From an uncultured Bacilli bacterium (GTDB lineage: Bacteria; Bacillota_I; Bacilli_A; RF39; UBA660), in NCBI GenBank assembly GCA_934141575.1, contig CAKPCJ010000001.1:1-64000 (forward strand): a DNA stretch of 64,000 nt, written 5' to 3'. Shown one piece after another: positions 8,935 to 17,659 of this stretch. The position numbers and the translations under genes are program-made. Within the stretch, counting starts at the first letter, position 1. Every line of letters begins with the position of its first letter. The notes beneath the pieces were generated by a model. That model was not told the DNA's origin. It saw only the letters and a program-made list of their open reading frames with translations, and made no database searches.

Positions 8935-9456
8935 ATGGAAAAGTTCGGTAAAAAACTTTATGGTTATGATCCTAATCAAGTAAAGACATATTTAGATAAT
9001 ATTACCTCACAAGTTGAGAATATGGTAGCTGAATTAAAGAAAAAAGATGAAGAAATAGCCAAATTAAAAAGTCATATGATGAATAATATAACTGTTTCAG
9101 AAGAAAAAATGAAAGAATTAAAGGATAAACTTGATTATTACCAAAATTTAGAAAGCACACTAAATCGAGCAATTATAATAGCGCAAGATACAGGAGATCA
9201 AATAAAAGAAATGGCAAAAAAAGAAAGTGAACTCTTAATTGCCGAAGCCAAAAATAACGCTGATAGAATAGTAAATGAAGCCTTGAATAAAGCTGATAAA
9301 ACTATAATGAACGCTGAAAGACTGAATAGAAGTGTAAAGCGTTATAAAGAAAGATTTAAAACTATTGCTATAAATCAAATAAAAGAAATAGATGAAATTG
9401 AAACTTTAGAAATAGATGAAAGAGACGATGACAATTTAACTGTAACAGAGAGTTAG
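8935..9456 (+). CDS. divIVA: Cell division/polarity protein DivIVA
   Basis: Coiled-coil protein that recognises strongly curved membrane at septa and poles. The N-terminal membrane-binding motif is recognisable (FGKKLYGYDPNQVKTYLDNI), followed by two long coiled-coil stretches (about 30-70 and 75-150) and an acidic tail. Length 173 aa is normal. The last codons overlap the first helix of the ileS T-box, so coding and RNA structure share sequence. Read-through from the divIVA promoter probably feeds ileS. Confidence 0.92.
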   Translation: MEKFGKKLYGYDPNQVKTYLDNITSQVENMVAELKKKDEEIAKLKSHMMNNITVSEEKMKELKDKLDYYQNLESTLNRAIIIAQDTGDQIKEMAKKESELLIAEAKNNADRIVNEALNKADKTIMNAERLNRSVKRYKERFKTIAINQIKEIDEIETLEIDERDDDNLTVTES

Positions 9457-9626
9457 TGGATGGTGAAAACTAATTACAGAAATTATCATAAATCACTCTT
9501 GATATTTTTCTCTGAATAATTAGGAGAAAACGTTAATTACGTTATAATTTCAAGTGTATAATATATAATATTATAAATTAAGGTGGTACCGCGATTCTTC
9601 GTCCTTATGATGAAGGTCGTTTTTTA
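9434..9626 (+). promoter_or_regulatory. T-box riboswitch (isoleucine) upstream of ileS
   Basis: The T-box core AAGGTGGTACCGCG is at 9580-9593, followed by the terminator. Stem I is recognisable from the AGAGAG element (9446-9453 region, inside the end of divIVA), the GGTGAAA segment in an AGTTAGT/ACTAATT stem, and the specifier-side sequence AATCACTC. The likely specifier codon is ATC (9485-9487), matching isoleucine. Uncharged tRNA-Ile should stabilise the antiterminator and switch on ileS. The specifier assignment is by eye. Confidence 0.85.
9600..9626 (+). terminator. T-box regulated terminator before ileS
   Basis: CGTCCTT (9600-9606) pairs with AAGGTCG (9613-9619) with one T-T mismatch, then a T run. 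The 5' side continues the T-box core, so antiterminator and terminator exclude each other. Confidence 0.75.
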
Positions 9627-9642
9627 TTTATAGGAGGATAAT

Positions 9643-12600
9643 ATGAGCAAATTTGAAGCATTAGAAAAAGGAAAAGTAAATGAAATAGAAACAAAAATAT
9701 TAAACAAATGGAGAGAAAAAGACATTTTAAAAGAAACAATTGATAATAGGGAAGGGTGCAAAGACTTTGTCTTTTACGATGGACCAATATATGCAAATGC
9801 TATGCCTGGATTGCATCACCTATATGGCAAAAATATTAAGGATACATTTTGCAAGTATAAAACAATGAAGGGATTTAGAGTACTAAGAAAAATTGGACTA
9901 GATACACACGGACTTCCAATAGAAGTAAACGTAGAAAAAAAACTAGGTTTCAAATCAAAATTAGATATAGAACGTTTTGGCGTTGATAAATTCAATGAAG
10001 AATGTAAAAAAGCTACTGATACTAATGTAGCCGATGTTTGCAGATTGACTGAAATGATGGGACAATTTATTGATACAAAAAATCCATACATAACTTGTAG
10101 CAATGACTTTATTGAGTCAGAATGGTGGATAGTAAAAAAATTCGCAGATGCCAACTTGCTATACCACAGTAATAAAGTATTACCATATTGTACAAGATGT
10201 GGAACAGAGTTATCTGCTCATGAAGTTGCACAAGAATATAAAGAAATATCAGTAAATACAGTATATGTACCATTTAAATTAAAAAATGAAGATATATATG
10301 TGTTGGTATGGACAACAACTCCTTGGACTTTAATAGCAAATGTTGCACTATGTGTTAATCCTAATGAAGATTATATTTTAGCAGCAAGCAAGGGAAACAA
10401 GTTTATTGTTGCAAAAGCGCTAGCCAATAAAGTTTTAGGTGATGAATACGAAGTATTAGAAGAATATAAAGGTAAGGATTTAGAGTTCAAAGAATATGAA
10501 CAATTAATTCCAGAACTAAAAGTCGACAAGAAAGCCTTCTATATAACTTGTGATGATTATGTAACTATGACAGATGGTACTGGTATAGTTCATATAGCAC
10601 CTGCATTTGGCGTTGATGATTCTAATGTTGCTAAAAAGTATGATTTGCCTACATTAAACCCAGTGGGTACTGATGGAAAATATAAAGAGGGACCATGGTT
10701 AGGTAGAACCGTATACGAACCTGAACTTGAGATTGATATAATAAAATATTTAAAAGAAAACGATAAATTATTCAAAAAAGAAAAAATAAATCATAATTAT
10801 CCTCATTGTTGGAGATGTAAAACACCACTTTTATATTATGCTAAGCCAGCATGGTATATAAAAACAACAGCGTATAAAGATAAAATAATAGAAGCAAATA
10901 AAAAAGTTAATTGGTATCCAAGCTTTGTTGGTGAAAAAAGATTCGCTAATTGGCTAGAAAATTTAGTTGATTGGGGAGTATCAAGAAATAGATATTGGGG
11001 TGCACCACTTCCTGTTTGGACATGTGAATGTGGACATATACATACTATTGGTTCTATTCAAGAATTAATGGACTTATCAATTGAAAAGCTAAACAGAGAC
11101 GAAATAGACCTACATAGACCATATGTTGATAATATCCATATAAAATGTGAAAAGTGTGGTAAAACAATGTCAAGAGTTCCAGATGTACTTGATGTGTGGT
11201 TTGACTCTGGTTCGATGCCATTTGCACAATATCATTATCCTTTTGAAAATCAAGAATTATTTAAAAACCAATTTCCAGCTGATTTTATTGCTGAAGGTAT
11301 AGATCAAACTCGTGGTTGGTTCTATGTATTATTAGTAATTTCAACATTTCTAATGGGTGAATCACCATATAAAAACGTATTAGTAAATGATCTTTTACTT
11401 GATGCAGAAGGCAAAAAGATGAGTAAATCAAAAGGAAATATCGTCGAGCCATTTACAACAATAGAAGAATATGGTGCAGATGTAGTAAGATTCTATCTAT
11501 TATATGTTTCTCCAGTATGGACTCCTATAAAAGTAGATATGAATGGTATAAAAGAAGTACAATCAAAATTCTTTAATACATTGAAAAATACATATAATTT
11601 CTTTGAAATGTATGCTAACGCAGATAATGTAGATCCAAGAGAGTATAAATTATCTTATTCTGAACTTGAAGAAATAGATAAATGGTTAATTTCAAAATAC
11701 AATAAACTAGTTAAGTATGTAAACGCTTCATTTGAGGAATATGACTTAAATAAGGTTGTAAAAGCCATAAACAACTTTGTAAACGAAGATTTATCAAATT
11801 GGTACATAAGAAGAAATAGAAGAAGATTCTGGTCCTCAGAATTAGATAATTCTAAAAAGGCTGTTTATCAAACTACATATGATATATTACTAGGGCTAAC
11901 AAAAATAATCGCACCTATTACACCATTTATATCTGAAGAAATATATCAAAAATTAACAGGAAAAGAATCAGTTCATTTGGAAAACTATCCAGAATGCGAT
12001 GACAACCTAATAAATGAAACTATAGAAGAAAGAATGGATCTTGTTAGAACATTAATAAGTTTAGGAAGAAATGCTAGAGAAGAGTCAAAGATAAAAGTAA
12101 GACAACCAATAAGTGAAATATTAATAGACGGAAATAACGAATCTTTAATAAATGATTTAGTTCCATTAATAAAAGAAGAATTAAATGTTAAAAATGTTAT
12201 ATTTACTAAAGAATTAGACAAATATATGAATTTTAATGTTAAACCTAATTTCAAAGAAGTTGGTAAAGTGTTTGGACCTAAAATAAAGCTATTTACAGAA
12301 GAACTTTTAAAATTAGATTCTAACAATATAAGTAAATTAAATAATAATGAATCAATAGAAATAACTTTTGAAGGGAATGCTTTAACTATAGAACCTAATA
12401 TGGTAGATATTAGAATAGAAGCAAAAGATGGTTTTGATGTAGTATATGAAAACAACAACTTTGTAATATTAAATACATTATTAACTAAAGATTTAATTGA
12501 TGAAGGAATAGCAAGAGAATTAGTTTCAAAAATTCAAAATGCAAGAAAAGAAAAAGACTTTGAAATAACTGACAGAATAAATATATATTACTCGGGAAGT

Positions 12601-12747
12601 AAGTACTTTGAAGAAATATTAACAAATTTCAACGATTTTATAAAAAGTGAAACTTTATGTAATGAATTCATAAAATCTGAAGAATTATCAGATGAATACA
12701 ATTTAAATGGTGAAATAGTTAAACTAGATGTAAAACAAATAAAATAA
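9643..12747 (+). CDS. ileS: Isoleucyl-tRNA synthetase, IleRS2 type with GXHH motif
   Basis: Charges tRNA-Ile. The 1034-residue length, the eukaryote-like sequence and the long C-terminal anticodon region fit IleRS2 rather than the roughly 920-residue IleRS1. The class I signature normally written HXGH reads Gly56-Leu57-His58-His59 (bases 9808-9819), a swapped GXHH form. KMSKS is intact at residues 592-596. The editing (CP1) domain is present (WTTTPWT pattern). From published work on IleRS2, GXHH enzymes are extremely resistant to mupirocin. AGGAGG precedes the ATG and the gene is controlled by the T-box. Confidence 0.93.
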   Translation: MSKFEALEKGKVNEIETKILNKWREKDILKETIDNREGCKDFVFYDGPIYANAMPGLHHLYGKNIKDTFCKYKTMKGFRVLRKIGLDTHGLPIEVNVEKKLGFKSKLDIERFGVDKFNEECKKATDTNVADVCRLTEMMGQFIDTKNPYITCSNDFIESEWWIVKKFADANLLYHSNKVLPYCTRCGTELSAHEVAQEYKEISVNTVYVPFKLKNEDIYVLVWTTTPWTLIANVALCVNPNEDYILAASKGNKFIVAKALANKVLGDEYEVLEEYKGKDLEFKEYEQLIPELKVDKKAFYITCDDYVTMTDGTGIVHIAPAFGVDDSNVAKKYDLPTLNPVGTDGKYKEGPWLGRTVYEPELEIDIIKYLKENDKLFKKEKINHNYPHCWRCKTPLLYYAKPAWYIKTTAYKDKIIEANKKVNWYPSFVGEKRFANWLENLVDWGVSRNRYWGAPLPVWTCECGHIHTIGSIQELMDLSIEKLNRDEIDLHRPYVDNIHIKCEKCGKTMSRVPDVLDVWFDSGSMPFAQYHYPFENQELFKNQFPADFIAEGIDQTRGWFYVLLVISTFLMGESPYKNVLVNDLLLDAEGKKMSKSKGNIVEPFTTIEEYGADVVRFYLLYVSPVWTPIKVDMNGIKEVQSKFFNTLKNTYNFFEMYANADNVDPREYKLSYSELEEIDKWLISKYNKLVKYVNASFEEYDLNKVVKAINNFVNEDLSNWYIRRNRRRFWSSELDNSKKAVYQTTYDILLGLTKIIAPITPFISEEIYQKLTGKESVHLENYPECDDNLINETIEERMDLVRTLISLGRNAREESKIKVRQPISEILIDGNNESLINDLVPLIKEELNVKNVIFTKELDKYMNFNVKPNFKEVGKVFGPKIKLFTEELLKLDSNNISKLNNNESIEITFEGNALTIEPNMVDIRIEAKDGFDVVYENNNFVILNTLLTKDLIDEGIARELVSKIQNARKEKDFEITDRINIYYSGSKYFEEILTNFNDFIKSETLCNEFIKSEELSDEYNLNGEIVKLDVKQIK

Positions 12748-12767
12748 GGGATAATCCCTTTTTTTAT
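12746..12767 (+). terminator. Intrinsic terminator of ileS
   Basis: AAGGGA (12746-12751) pairs with TCCCTT (12755-12760) across TAA, followed by a T run. Confidence 0.75.
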
Positions 12768-12787
12768 TTTATAAACTGATTACTGTA

Positions 12788-12811
12788 ATAAAAAAAGTGC
12801 CTAGCGCACTT
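12788..12811 (-). terminator. Intrinsic terminator of the coiled-coil gene (minus strand)
   Basis: AAGTGC and GCACTT (12795-12811) form a GC-rich stem. On the minus strand it runs into a T stretch (plus-strand A run at about 12788-12796). Confidence 0.75.
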
Positions 12812-13475
12812 AAATACATTTTGGTTTATCCTTCTCATCCAAATTTTTGTCTAATATATTACTGGCTATCAAAGATAGTTTTTCGCATAGGGAATCAATT
12901 TGTCGATGAAGTTTATTATTTTGATCATTCAATTCCTCATTTCTTGATTCCAAAGAAACAATTCGGTCATGTGTTTTCGAACGTTCTAAATAATACTTAT
13001 CTAATTCATCTCTACTCTGTTTGTTACTTGCTCTTAAGGCAATATTCTCTTGATACAATTCATACATTTGCATCATTGATGTACTACCATAAGTTCCATC
13101 ATATCCCTTTTCGCTTAATATTCTCATAGTTTCTAATGATAATGGGCCATTGTAAGACTCTATACAAATTCTATTACATAATTTAGAAACAGCTATATCG
13201 CGTTTAATTTCAAGACTTTTAGTTTGCTGCATATACTTTGAAATTTCAGAAGATTGATTAATCCCACTATCTTTAGCTTCATTCAACTGCTTTTTTGAAA
13301 TTTCAAAAAAACTAGCAACAGATATCAAATTTAGAATATTATCTAGCGTTAGATTAACCTTGAATCTTTGATTTATTTCTTCTAAAACTTTCAAAATTTG
13401 GCCTTGATCACCAGAAGAAATTTCTAAACTTCTATTGTCAAGTAGCCCTAAAACTTCATTATATTTGTCAAACAT
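12810..13475 (-). CDS. Hypothetical protein with C-terminal coiled coil (221 aa)
   Basis: No family recognised. The first 140 residues look mostly helical and globular. Residues about 140-210 form a coiled coil with a Leu/Glu/Asn-rich heptad pattern (ESRNEELNDQNNKLHRQIDS). There is no signal peptide or membrane segment. TAGGAGAT precedes the ATG. It is divergent from sigK and ends in its own strong terminator. It might be a scaffold protein, but no function can be supported. Confidence 0.75.
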   Translation of the reverse strand: MFDKYNEVLGLLDNRSLEISSGDQGQILKVLEEINQRFKVNLTLDNILNLISVASFFEISKKQLNEAKDSGINQSSEISKYMQQTKSLEIKRDIAVSKLCNRICIESYNGPLSLETMRILSEKGYDGTYGSTSMMQMYELYQENIALRASNKQSRDELDKYYLERSKTHDRIVSLESRNEELNDQNNKLHRQIDSLCEKLSLIASNILDKNLDEKDKPKCI

Positions 13476-13568
13476 TATCTTCCATCTCCTAAAGCAATTG
13501 TATCAAATATAATTTTGCAATACAACAAAAGTGTAAAAATAAATGTAAATAATTTACACATTATAATT

Positions 13569-13576
13569 CATATGAT
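13569..13576 (+). promoter_or_regulatory. Possible mother-cell (sigma-E/K-like) -10 of sigK
   Basis: CATATGAT fits the sigma-E/sigma-K -10 pattern (CATA...). It lies just before AGGAGG and the sigK start. The -35 side (AATAATT near 13547) is a poor match, so this is tentative; in Bacillus sigK is transcribed by these factors. Confidence 0.3.
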
Positions 13577-13592
13577 TAAATAGGAGGTATAT

Positions 13593-14291
13593 ATGTTTGT
13601 CAATTTATTAAATTTACTTTTAAAATCATGTATCTTTGCATGTGGTTCTTATTCAAACAACGTATTTCCAGATCCACTTAGTAAAGAAGAAGAAGAGGAA
13701 CTCATAAGGAAACACTTAGAAGGTGATAAAAATGCTAGAAACAAGCTTATTGAACATAATCTTAGATTAGTTGCACACATAGTCAAAAAATTTGAAAAAA
13801 CTAATGAGGATTTAGATGATCTTATAAGTATAGGTACAATTGGACTTATAAAGGGAATTGATAGTTATTCAATGGAAAAAGGAACAAGGATAACAACTTA
13901 CAGTGCTAGATGTATAGAAAACGAAATATTAATGTACTTTAGGACTAATAAAAAACTTAGCAAGAATATAAGCCTTAATGAACAAGTCGGATATGATAAA
14001 GATGGAAATGAAATAACATTTATAGATATATTAAAAACTCCAGATCCAGATTATGTAGAAGACATTAACAAAAAAGATAATATAAAATCTCTGGAAAAAT
14101 ATTTTAAAGTACTAAGCGAAATCGAAAAGAAAATAATTATAAAAAGATACGGATTTGATGGCAATGATGAGATGACACAAAAGGAGATAGCGAAGGAGTT
14201 GTCAATTTCAAGAAGTTATGTTTCAAGAATAGAAAAAAGGGCTCTTACAAAGATTTTAAGGGAGTTTATAAAAAATAAAAAACATTTTTAA
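13593..14291 (+). CDS. sigK: RNA polymerase sigma-K factor precursor (pro-SigK)
   Basis: Late mother-cell sporulation sigma factor. The 232-residue protein follows Bacillus pro-SigK closely: a hydrophobic N-terminal pro-segment (MFVNLLNLLLKSCIFACG), then NNVFPDPLS, region 2 (EHNLRLVAHIVKKFE; DDLISIGTIGLIKGI; ARCIENEILM) and region 4 with ISRSYVSRIEKRAL. The pro-segment is normally removed by the SpoIVFB protease after SpoIVB signalling, and spoIVB is in this window. The gene is continuous, with no skin-like insertion. AGGAGG precedes the ATG. Confidence 0.95.
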   Translation: MFVNLLNLLLKSCIFACGSYSNNVFPDPLSKEEEEELIRKHLEGDKNARNKLIEHNLRLVAHIVKKFEKTNEDLDDLISIGTIGLIKGIDSYSMEKGTRITTYSARCIENEILMYFRTNKKLSKNISLNEQVGYDKDGNEITFIDILKTPDPDYVEDINKKDNIKSLEKYFKVLSEIEKKIIIKRYGFDGNDEMTQKEIAKELSISRSYVSRIEKRALTKILREFIKNKKHF

Positions 14292-14333
14292 TTGACAAAA
14301 AAGAAATTATATTCTAAAGTATCACTAGGTGAT
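14292..14333 (+). promoter_or_regulatory. Sigma-A promoter of the 256-aa gene with adjoining ribosome site
   Basis: TTGACA (14292-14297), a 17-base spacer, TAAAGT (14315-14320), then AGGTGAT (14326-14332). Transcription would start at the ribosome site. Confidence 0.6.
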
Positions 14334-14337
14334 TTTT

Positions 14338-15108
14338 ATGCGCTTAATAAAAGAAGAAGACGAAATTATTAGAAAACATATTGAAAATCAATTAGAAAGT
14401 TTGTCAGAAAATGCGATGATTCATTTAGATAAAGAATTATTAGAAAGATTAATATTCACTGAACTTGTTACAGTAGATGGGTTAGTGTTAAAATATCCAA
14501 TATGGACCGGAAGTTTTTTAAGAAAAATAGATTTAAGTGAAATATCCTTTGATGATGTATGTTGGAGTTTTAAAATTAACAAACTAATTCCTGAATTTAA
14601 AAAAAGTGAAAAATATTTAATAGATTTGAGTTACACAAATGCCAAAATAGATTTTTCTACAAGATATCCAGGAACAAATGATTTGATAAGGTGTAATTTT
14701 AGCCATGTTGATTTAAAAAACTCAAATATAGCATCAATAAATAATATGGTTTGCGTAGATATTAGCTACACAAACGCCGAAATAAATCTAAATAATTTAA
14801 TAGCGGGTGATTGTAATTTTTCAGGATTAGATTTGTCTTCATATGAAATTGATAGTAGAAATTTAAGTGGGGAGATAAAACCTTTTCTAGTAAACACTAA
14901 TTTAAGTGAAACTGGAATTTCTATAAAACATTCTGATAAAAAATATGAAAAACTATTAAATTTTTTGATAAAAGACAATTTATTAGAGAACTGCTATATA
15001 AACGGAAAATTTATATTTAAGAGAGAAGCCTCATCTATATCAAATGAGACAATAGAAATATTAAATAATATAACAAAGGAGATAAACTATGTTAAGAAAA
15101 AAAGATAA
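14338..15108 (+). CDS. Pentapeptide-repeat-like protein (256 aa)
   Basis: The middle (about 75-180) has spaced Asp/Asn-Leu/Phe-Ser/Thr units such as LIDLSYTNAKIDFS, CNFSHVDLKNSNI and VDISYTNAEINLNNL, resembling the right-handed helix of pentapeptide-repeat proteins, though the repeats are loose. The N-terminus is charged and helical. A GTG nine bases upstream is in frame, but AGGTGAT favours the ATG at 14338. It overlaps the next gene by 20 bases, so the two are translationally coupled. Its role is unknown. Confidence 0.7.
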   Translation: MRLIKEEDEIIRKHIENQLESLSENAMIHLDKELLERLIFTELVTVDGLVLKYPIWTGSFLRKIDLSEISFDDVCWSFKINKLIPEFKKSEKYLIDLSYTNAKIDFSTRYPGTNDLIRCNFSHVDLKNSNIASINNMVCVDISYTNAEINLNNLIAGDCNFSGLDLSSYEIDSRNLSGEIKPFLVNTNLSETGISIKHSDKKYEKLLNFLIKDNLLENCYINGKFIFKREASSISNETIEILNNITKEINYVKKKR

Positions 15109-15364
15109 TGAAATAAAAGAGTTAAAGCTTGAGCTTGGAACACTAAGATTATACAAAGGAATTAATATAGCTAGATTAGGTATGTATTCTCTAGCAGGAA
15201 GTTTAGTAGCCGCGTTATCAATACATTATGGTGATTCCATGGCATTAATAGTTTCAGGTTTAGTTATACGCAACGGGGTAAAAGCATTATCCGAGTGTTA
15301 CAACATAAGTGATGAAATAAGAAATGCAAAAAGCAAAATTAAATATAAATCCGAGTTAAAATAA
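15089..15364 (+). CDS. Small protein with coiled-coil and hydrophobic segment (91 aa)
   Basis: An N-terminal charged helix (KKDNEIKELKLELGTL) is followed by two moderately hydrophobic stretches (about 27-65) that may be membrane or surface-seeking helices, and a basic tail. AAGGAG sits inside the upstream gene at the correct distance. It overlaps that gene by 20 bases, so the two products may act together. No family is recognised. Confidence 0.65.
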   Translation: MLRKKDNEIKELKLELGTLRLYKGINIARLGMYSLAGSLVAALSIHYGDSMALIVSGLVIRNGVKALSECYNISDEIRNAKSKIKYKSELK

Positions 15365-15372
15365 TTAATTTT

Positions 15373-15404
15373 AAGGTCAAATAAAAAACATTTGACTTTT
15401 TTTA
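15373..15404 (+). terminator. Intrinsic terminator whose arm holds a -35 element
   Basis: AAGGTCAAAT (15373-15382) pairs with ATTTGACTTT (15390-15399), then T. The downstream arm contains TTGACT (15392-15397), the likely -35 of the next gene. Confidence 0.75.
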
Positions 15405-15419
15405 TAAATAGTGTATAAT
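15392..15419 (+). promoter_or_regulatory. Promoter of the 164-aa gene
   Basis: TTGACT (15392-15397), a 16-base spacer and TATAAT (15414-15419). The -35 hexamer is the 3' arm of the preceding terminator. Confidence 0.6.
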
Positions 15420-15446
15420 ATTCTTCTACGAAAAGGGGAGATATAT

Positions 15447-15941
15447 ATGTATATAGAAAGTTTTGATGTAGAAAATAAAATTCAAAGTGAAATTGGAAAA
15501 TTATATGTAAATGACATGGACGAAGAAATGCAAAGGACTGTTATAGATAAATTGTTATGTCATTACACAAAAAGTAAAATACTAAAGTATACAGGAAAAC
15601 ATTTAAATACTAGTGATTTTATGAGTACAATAAAAGCAATAGACCTTCTTTTAATAGAAGGTGACGTAAGAAATGACTTTTATAACAATTATACTCAATT
15701 AATAATTAAGCTAATTGGCAAAAAACAAAATTCAGCAATAACATGGAGAGAAGATAGCGGAGAACACAAACCTGTACTAAGAAATGTAGTAACATGTAAT
15801 AAAATTGATACAATAATAACAGGTAAAGAAAATGACGCACTAGATAACATAGCAGAAATATATTCATTATACAATGTAAACATAGAAGACCTAATAAGCG
15901 AAATGAATAATGGCAACCGTGCTTATACAAAAGCATGCTAA
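15447..15941 (+). CDS. Hypothetical protein, 164 aa
   Basis: Family not recognised. The protein is soluble and mixed helical, with no cysteine motif or signal peptide. A GTG at 15411 is in frame but lies on the promoter. The ATG at 15447 is chosen because AAGGGGAG lies about ten bases before it. It stands alone between the sigK group and yqeG. Confidence 0.7.
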   Translation: MYIESFDVENKIQSEIGKLYVNDMDEEMQRTVIDKLLCHYTKSKILKYTGKHLNTSDFMSTIKAIDLLLIEGDVRNDFYNNYTQLIIKLIGKKQNSAITWREDSGEHKPVLRNVVTCNKIDTIITGKENDALDNIAEIYSLYNVNIEDLISEMNNGNRAYTKAC

Positions 15942-15995
15942 CAATTTGTATTTAATCTAAGTTTATGGTATATTATTTAATATAGGAGTGTTGCT

Positions 15996-16517
15996 ATGGA
16001 TAAATTTTTACCAGATATTTACCAAAAAAGTATTTATACTATAAATTATGCAAAATTAAAAGATCGTGGGATTAAGTGCATTTTATTTGATTTAGATAAT
16101 ACCTTATCACCAACAAACATGAAAGAACCCTCACAAAAATTAATAGACTTAATAAACGAACTGAAAGATATGGGGTTCAAAATAATAATATTTTCAAACA
16201 GTCACAAAAAAAGAATAAAACCGTTTAAAGATGGGCTTATGATTGATGCCGCTCATTCTTGCATGAAACCATTTAAGAAAAAGTTCATAAAGATTATGCA
16301 AATATATGGTTTTAATGAATCAGAAATTGCAATTGTAGGGGATCAATTATTAACAGATATTCTAGGTGGTAATAAAGTTGATATAACAACAATTTTAATT
16401 AATCCAATTAGTAAAAAAGATGGAGTATTTACTATACTCAACAGAATGATTGAAAAGAGAATATTTAAAAAGTTTAAAAAGAATAATTTATTTGAGAAGG
16501 GAACTTACTATGAATAA
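15996..16517 (+). CDS. yqeG: YqeG-type HAD phosphatase (subfamily IIIA)
   Basis: HAD-fold phosphatase of the YqeG/PGP-MTPP1 group. The nucleophile motif LFDLDNTLSP lies near residue 30, motif II is IFSNSH, and motif IV is in VGDQLLTDILGG. Length 173 aa is usual. Some family members act on phosphatidylglycerophosphate, but the substrate here is not certain. It is directly coupled to yqeH by an eight-base overlap, the order seen across Bacillota. Confidence 0.9.
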   Translation: MDKFLPDIYQKSIYTINYAKLKDRGIKCILFDLDNTLSPTNMKEPSQKLIDLINELKDMGFKIIIFSNSHKKRIKPFKDGLMIDAAHSCMKPFKKKFIKIMQIYGFNESEIAIVGDQLLTDILGGNKVDITTILINPISKKDGVFTILNRMIEKRIFKKFKKNNLFEKGTYYE

Positions 16518-17523
16518 AAAGTGTGTTGGCTGTGGAGCTACTATGCAATGCATAGAAAAAGACGAAGAGGGGTTTGTTGAAGAAAATAATTATTCTACCG
16601 CTGAATTATGTAAAAGATGTTTTAGAATTAAATATTATGGAGATTATAAAATAATAAATAAAAATAATAACGATTTTTTAAAAATACTTAAAAGCATTGG
16701 AAAAACAGGTGATTTAGTATTATATATGGTAGATATCTTTAACATAGATAAAGATATAGAAGATATATATAGATATTTAAATAACCCTGTTATACTAGTA
16801 ATAACTAAAAAAGATATTTTGCCAAAATCAGTAACAGATAATAAAATACTAGATTATTTCAATAAACAAGGGTTGAATGTTAAAGCATCAATAGTTATAA
16901 GTAGTAAGAAAAATTACAACTTTGATAGACTTTATCAATTGATAAGAATGTATAAACAATCTAATAATGTATACATTGTTGGAAATACAAATGTAGGTAA
17001 AAGTACATTTGTAAATAGATGCATAAATAATTTTGGAAACAAGCTTCCAAATGTAACAACATCTATCTTACCTTCAACAACTCTCGATTGTTTGAAAGTA
17101 GACATAAATGAATATTTAACATTAGTCGATACACCAGGTATAATATCTAGCAATAGTTATATTAATACACCAGACATAAAGAAGTTAAAAAAAATAATAC
17201 CTAAAAGAACTATAAAACCTATAATATATCAATTAAAAACAAGTACAAGTTTACTAATCGATGATTTAGCAAGGGTAGATATAGAAGAAATAAATAAAAT
17301 ATGTAACATAGTTTTATATATATCAAATGACATAAAAATCAAAAAAGCAAATGTATTTACAAACAACATTTTGAGAGAGCAAAAATGTCACGAATTTGTG
17401 ATATCAAAAAGAGAAGATATTGTAATAAATGGCCTTGGATGGATAAAAATTTCCTCTCCATGCACAATTAGAATATACTTGCCAAAAGATATTGATGTAT
17501 ATAGAAGAAACTGTTTGATTTAA
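16510..17523 (+). CDS. yqeH: Ribosome biogenesis GTPase YqeH
   Basis: Circularly permuted GTPase for 30S subunit assembly. It begins with a zinc finger (CVGC...C...CKRC, residues 4-38). The permuted G motifs follow: TKKD (G4), then the P-loop NTNVGKST and DTPG, and a long C-terminal RNA-binding region. A start at 16450 inside yqeG would be in frame, but GAGAAGGGA and the family's short Cys-led N-terminus favour the ATG at 16510 (337 aa). Confidence 0.93.
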   Translation: MNKKCVGCGATMQCIEKDEEGFVEENNYSTAELCKRCFRIKYYGDYKIINKNNNDFLKILKSIGKTGDLVLYMVDIFNIDKDIEDIYRYLNNPVILVITKKDILPKSVTDNKILDYFNKQGLNVKASIVISSKKNYNFDRLYQLIRMYKQSNNVYIVGNTNVGKSTFVNRCINNFGNKLPNVTTSILPSTTLDCLKVDINEYLTLVDTPGIISSNSYINTPDIKKLKKIIPKRTIKPIIYQLKTSTSLLIDDLARVDIEEINKICNIVLYISNDIKIKKANVFTNNILREQKCHEFVISKREDIVINGLGWIKISSPCTIRIYLPKDIDVYRRNCLI

Positions 17524-17548
17524 GAAATATAAACATATTTCTTTTTTT
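17522..17548 (+). terminator. Intrinsic terminator of yqeG-yqeH
   Basis: AAGAAATA (17522-17529) pairs with TATTTCTT (17536-17543), followed by T. Confidence 0.7.
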
Positions 17549-17659
17549 AATATCTTATTGTATAATTTATCTATAATAGAGAAGTACTGGCACTAAAATT
17601 TATATTTAATACTATTATTGTAGCAGTAAATAAAATTTCAAGTAAAGAAGTGTGATAAT

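Noticed and set aside
9500..9580. AT-rich stretch in the T-box leader considered as a dif site for XerC/XerD
   Set aside because: It lacks the two 11-base binding arms of a dif site, and it is explained by the T-box leader.
11985..12458. 157-residue minus-strand frame in ileS
   Set aside because: It is antisense to the conserved ileS C-terminal region; no start signal.
12797..13129. 110-residue plus-strand frame
   Set aside because: It is antisense to the coiled-coil gene, which has a ribosome site and a strong terminator; this frame has neither.
13593..14291. Search for a skin-like interruption of sigK
   Set aside because: The frame is continuous from the pro-segment through region 4.
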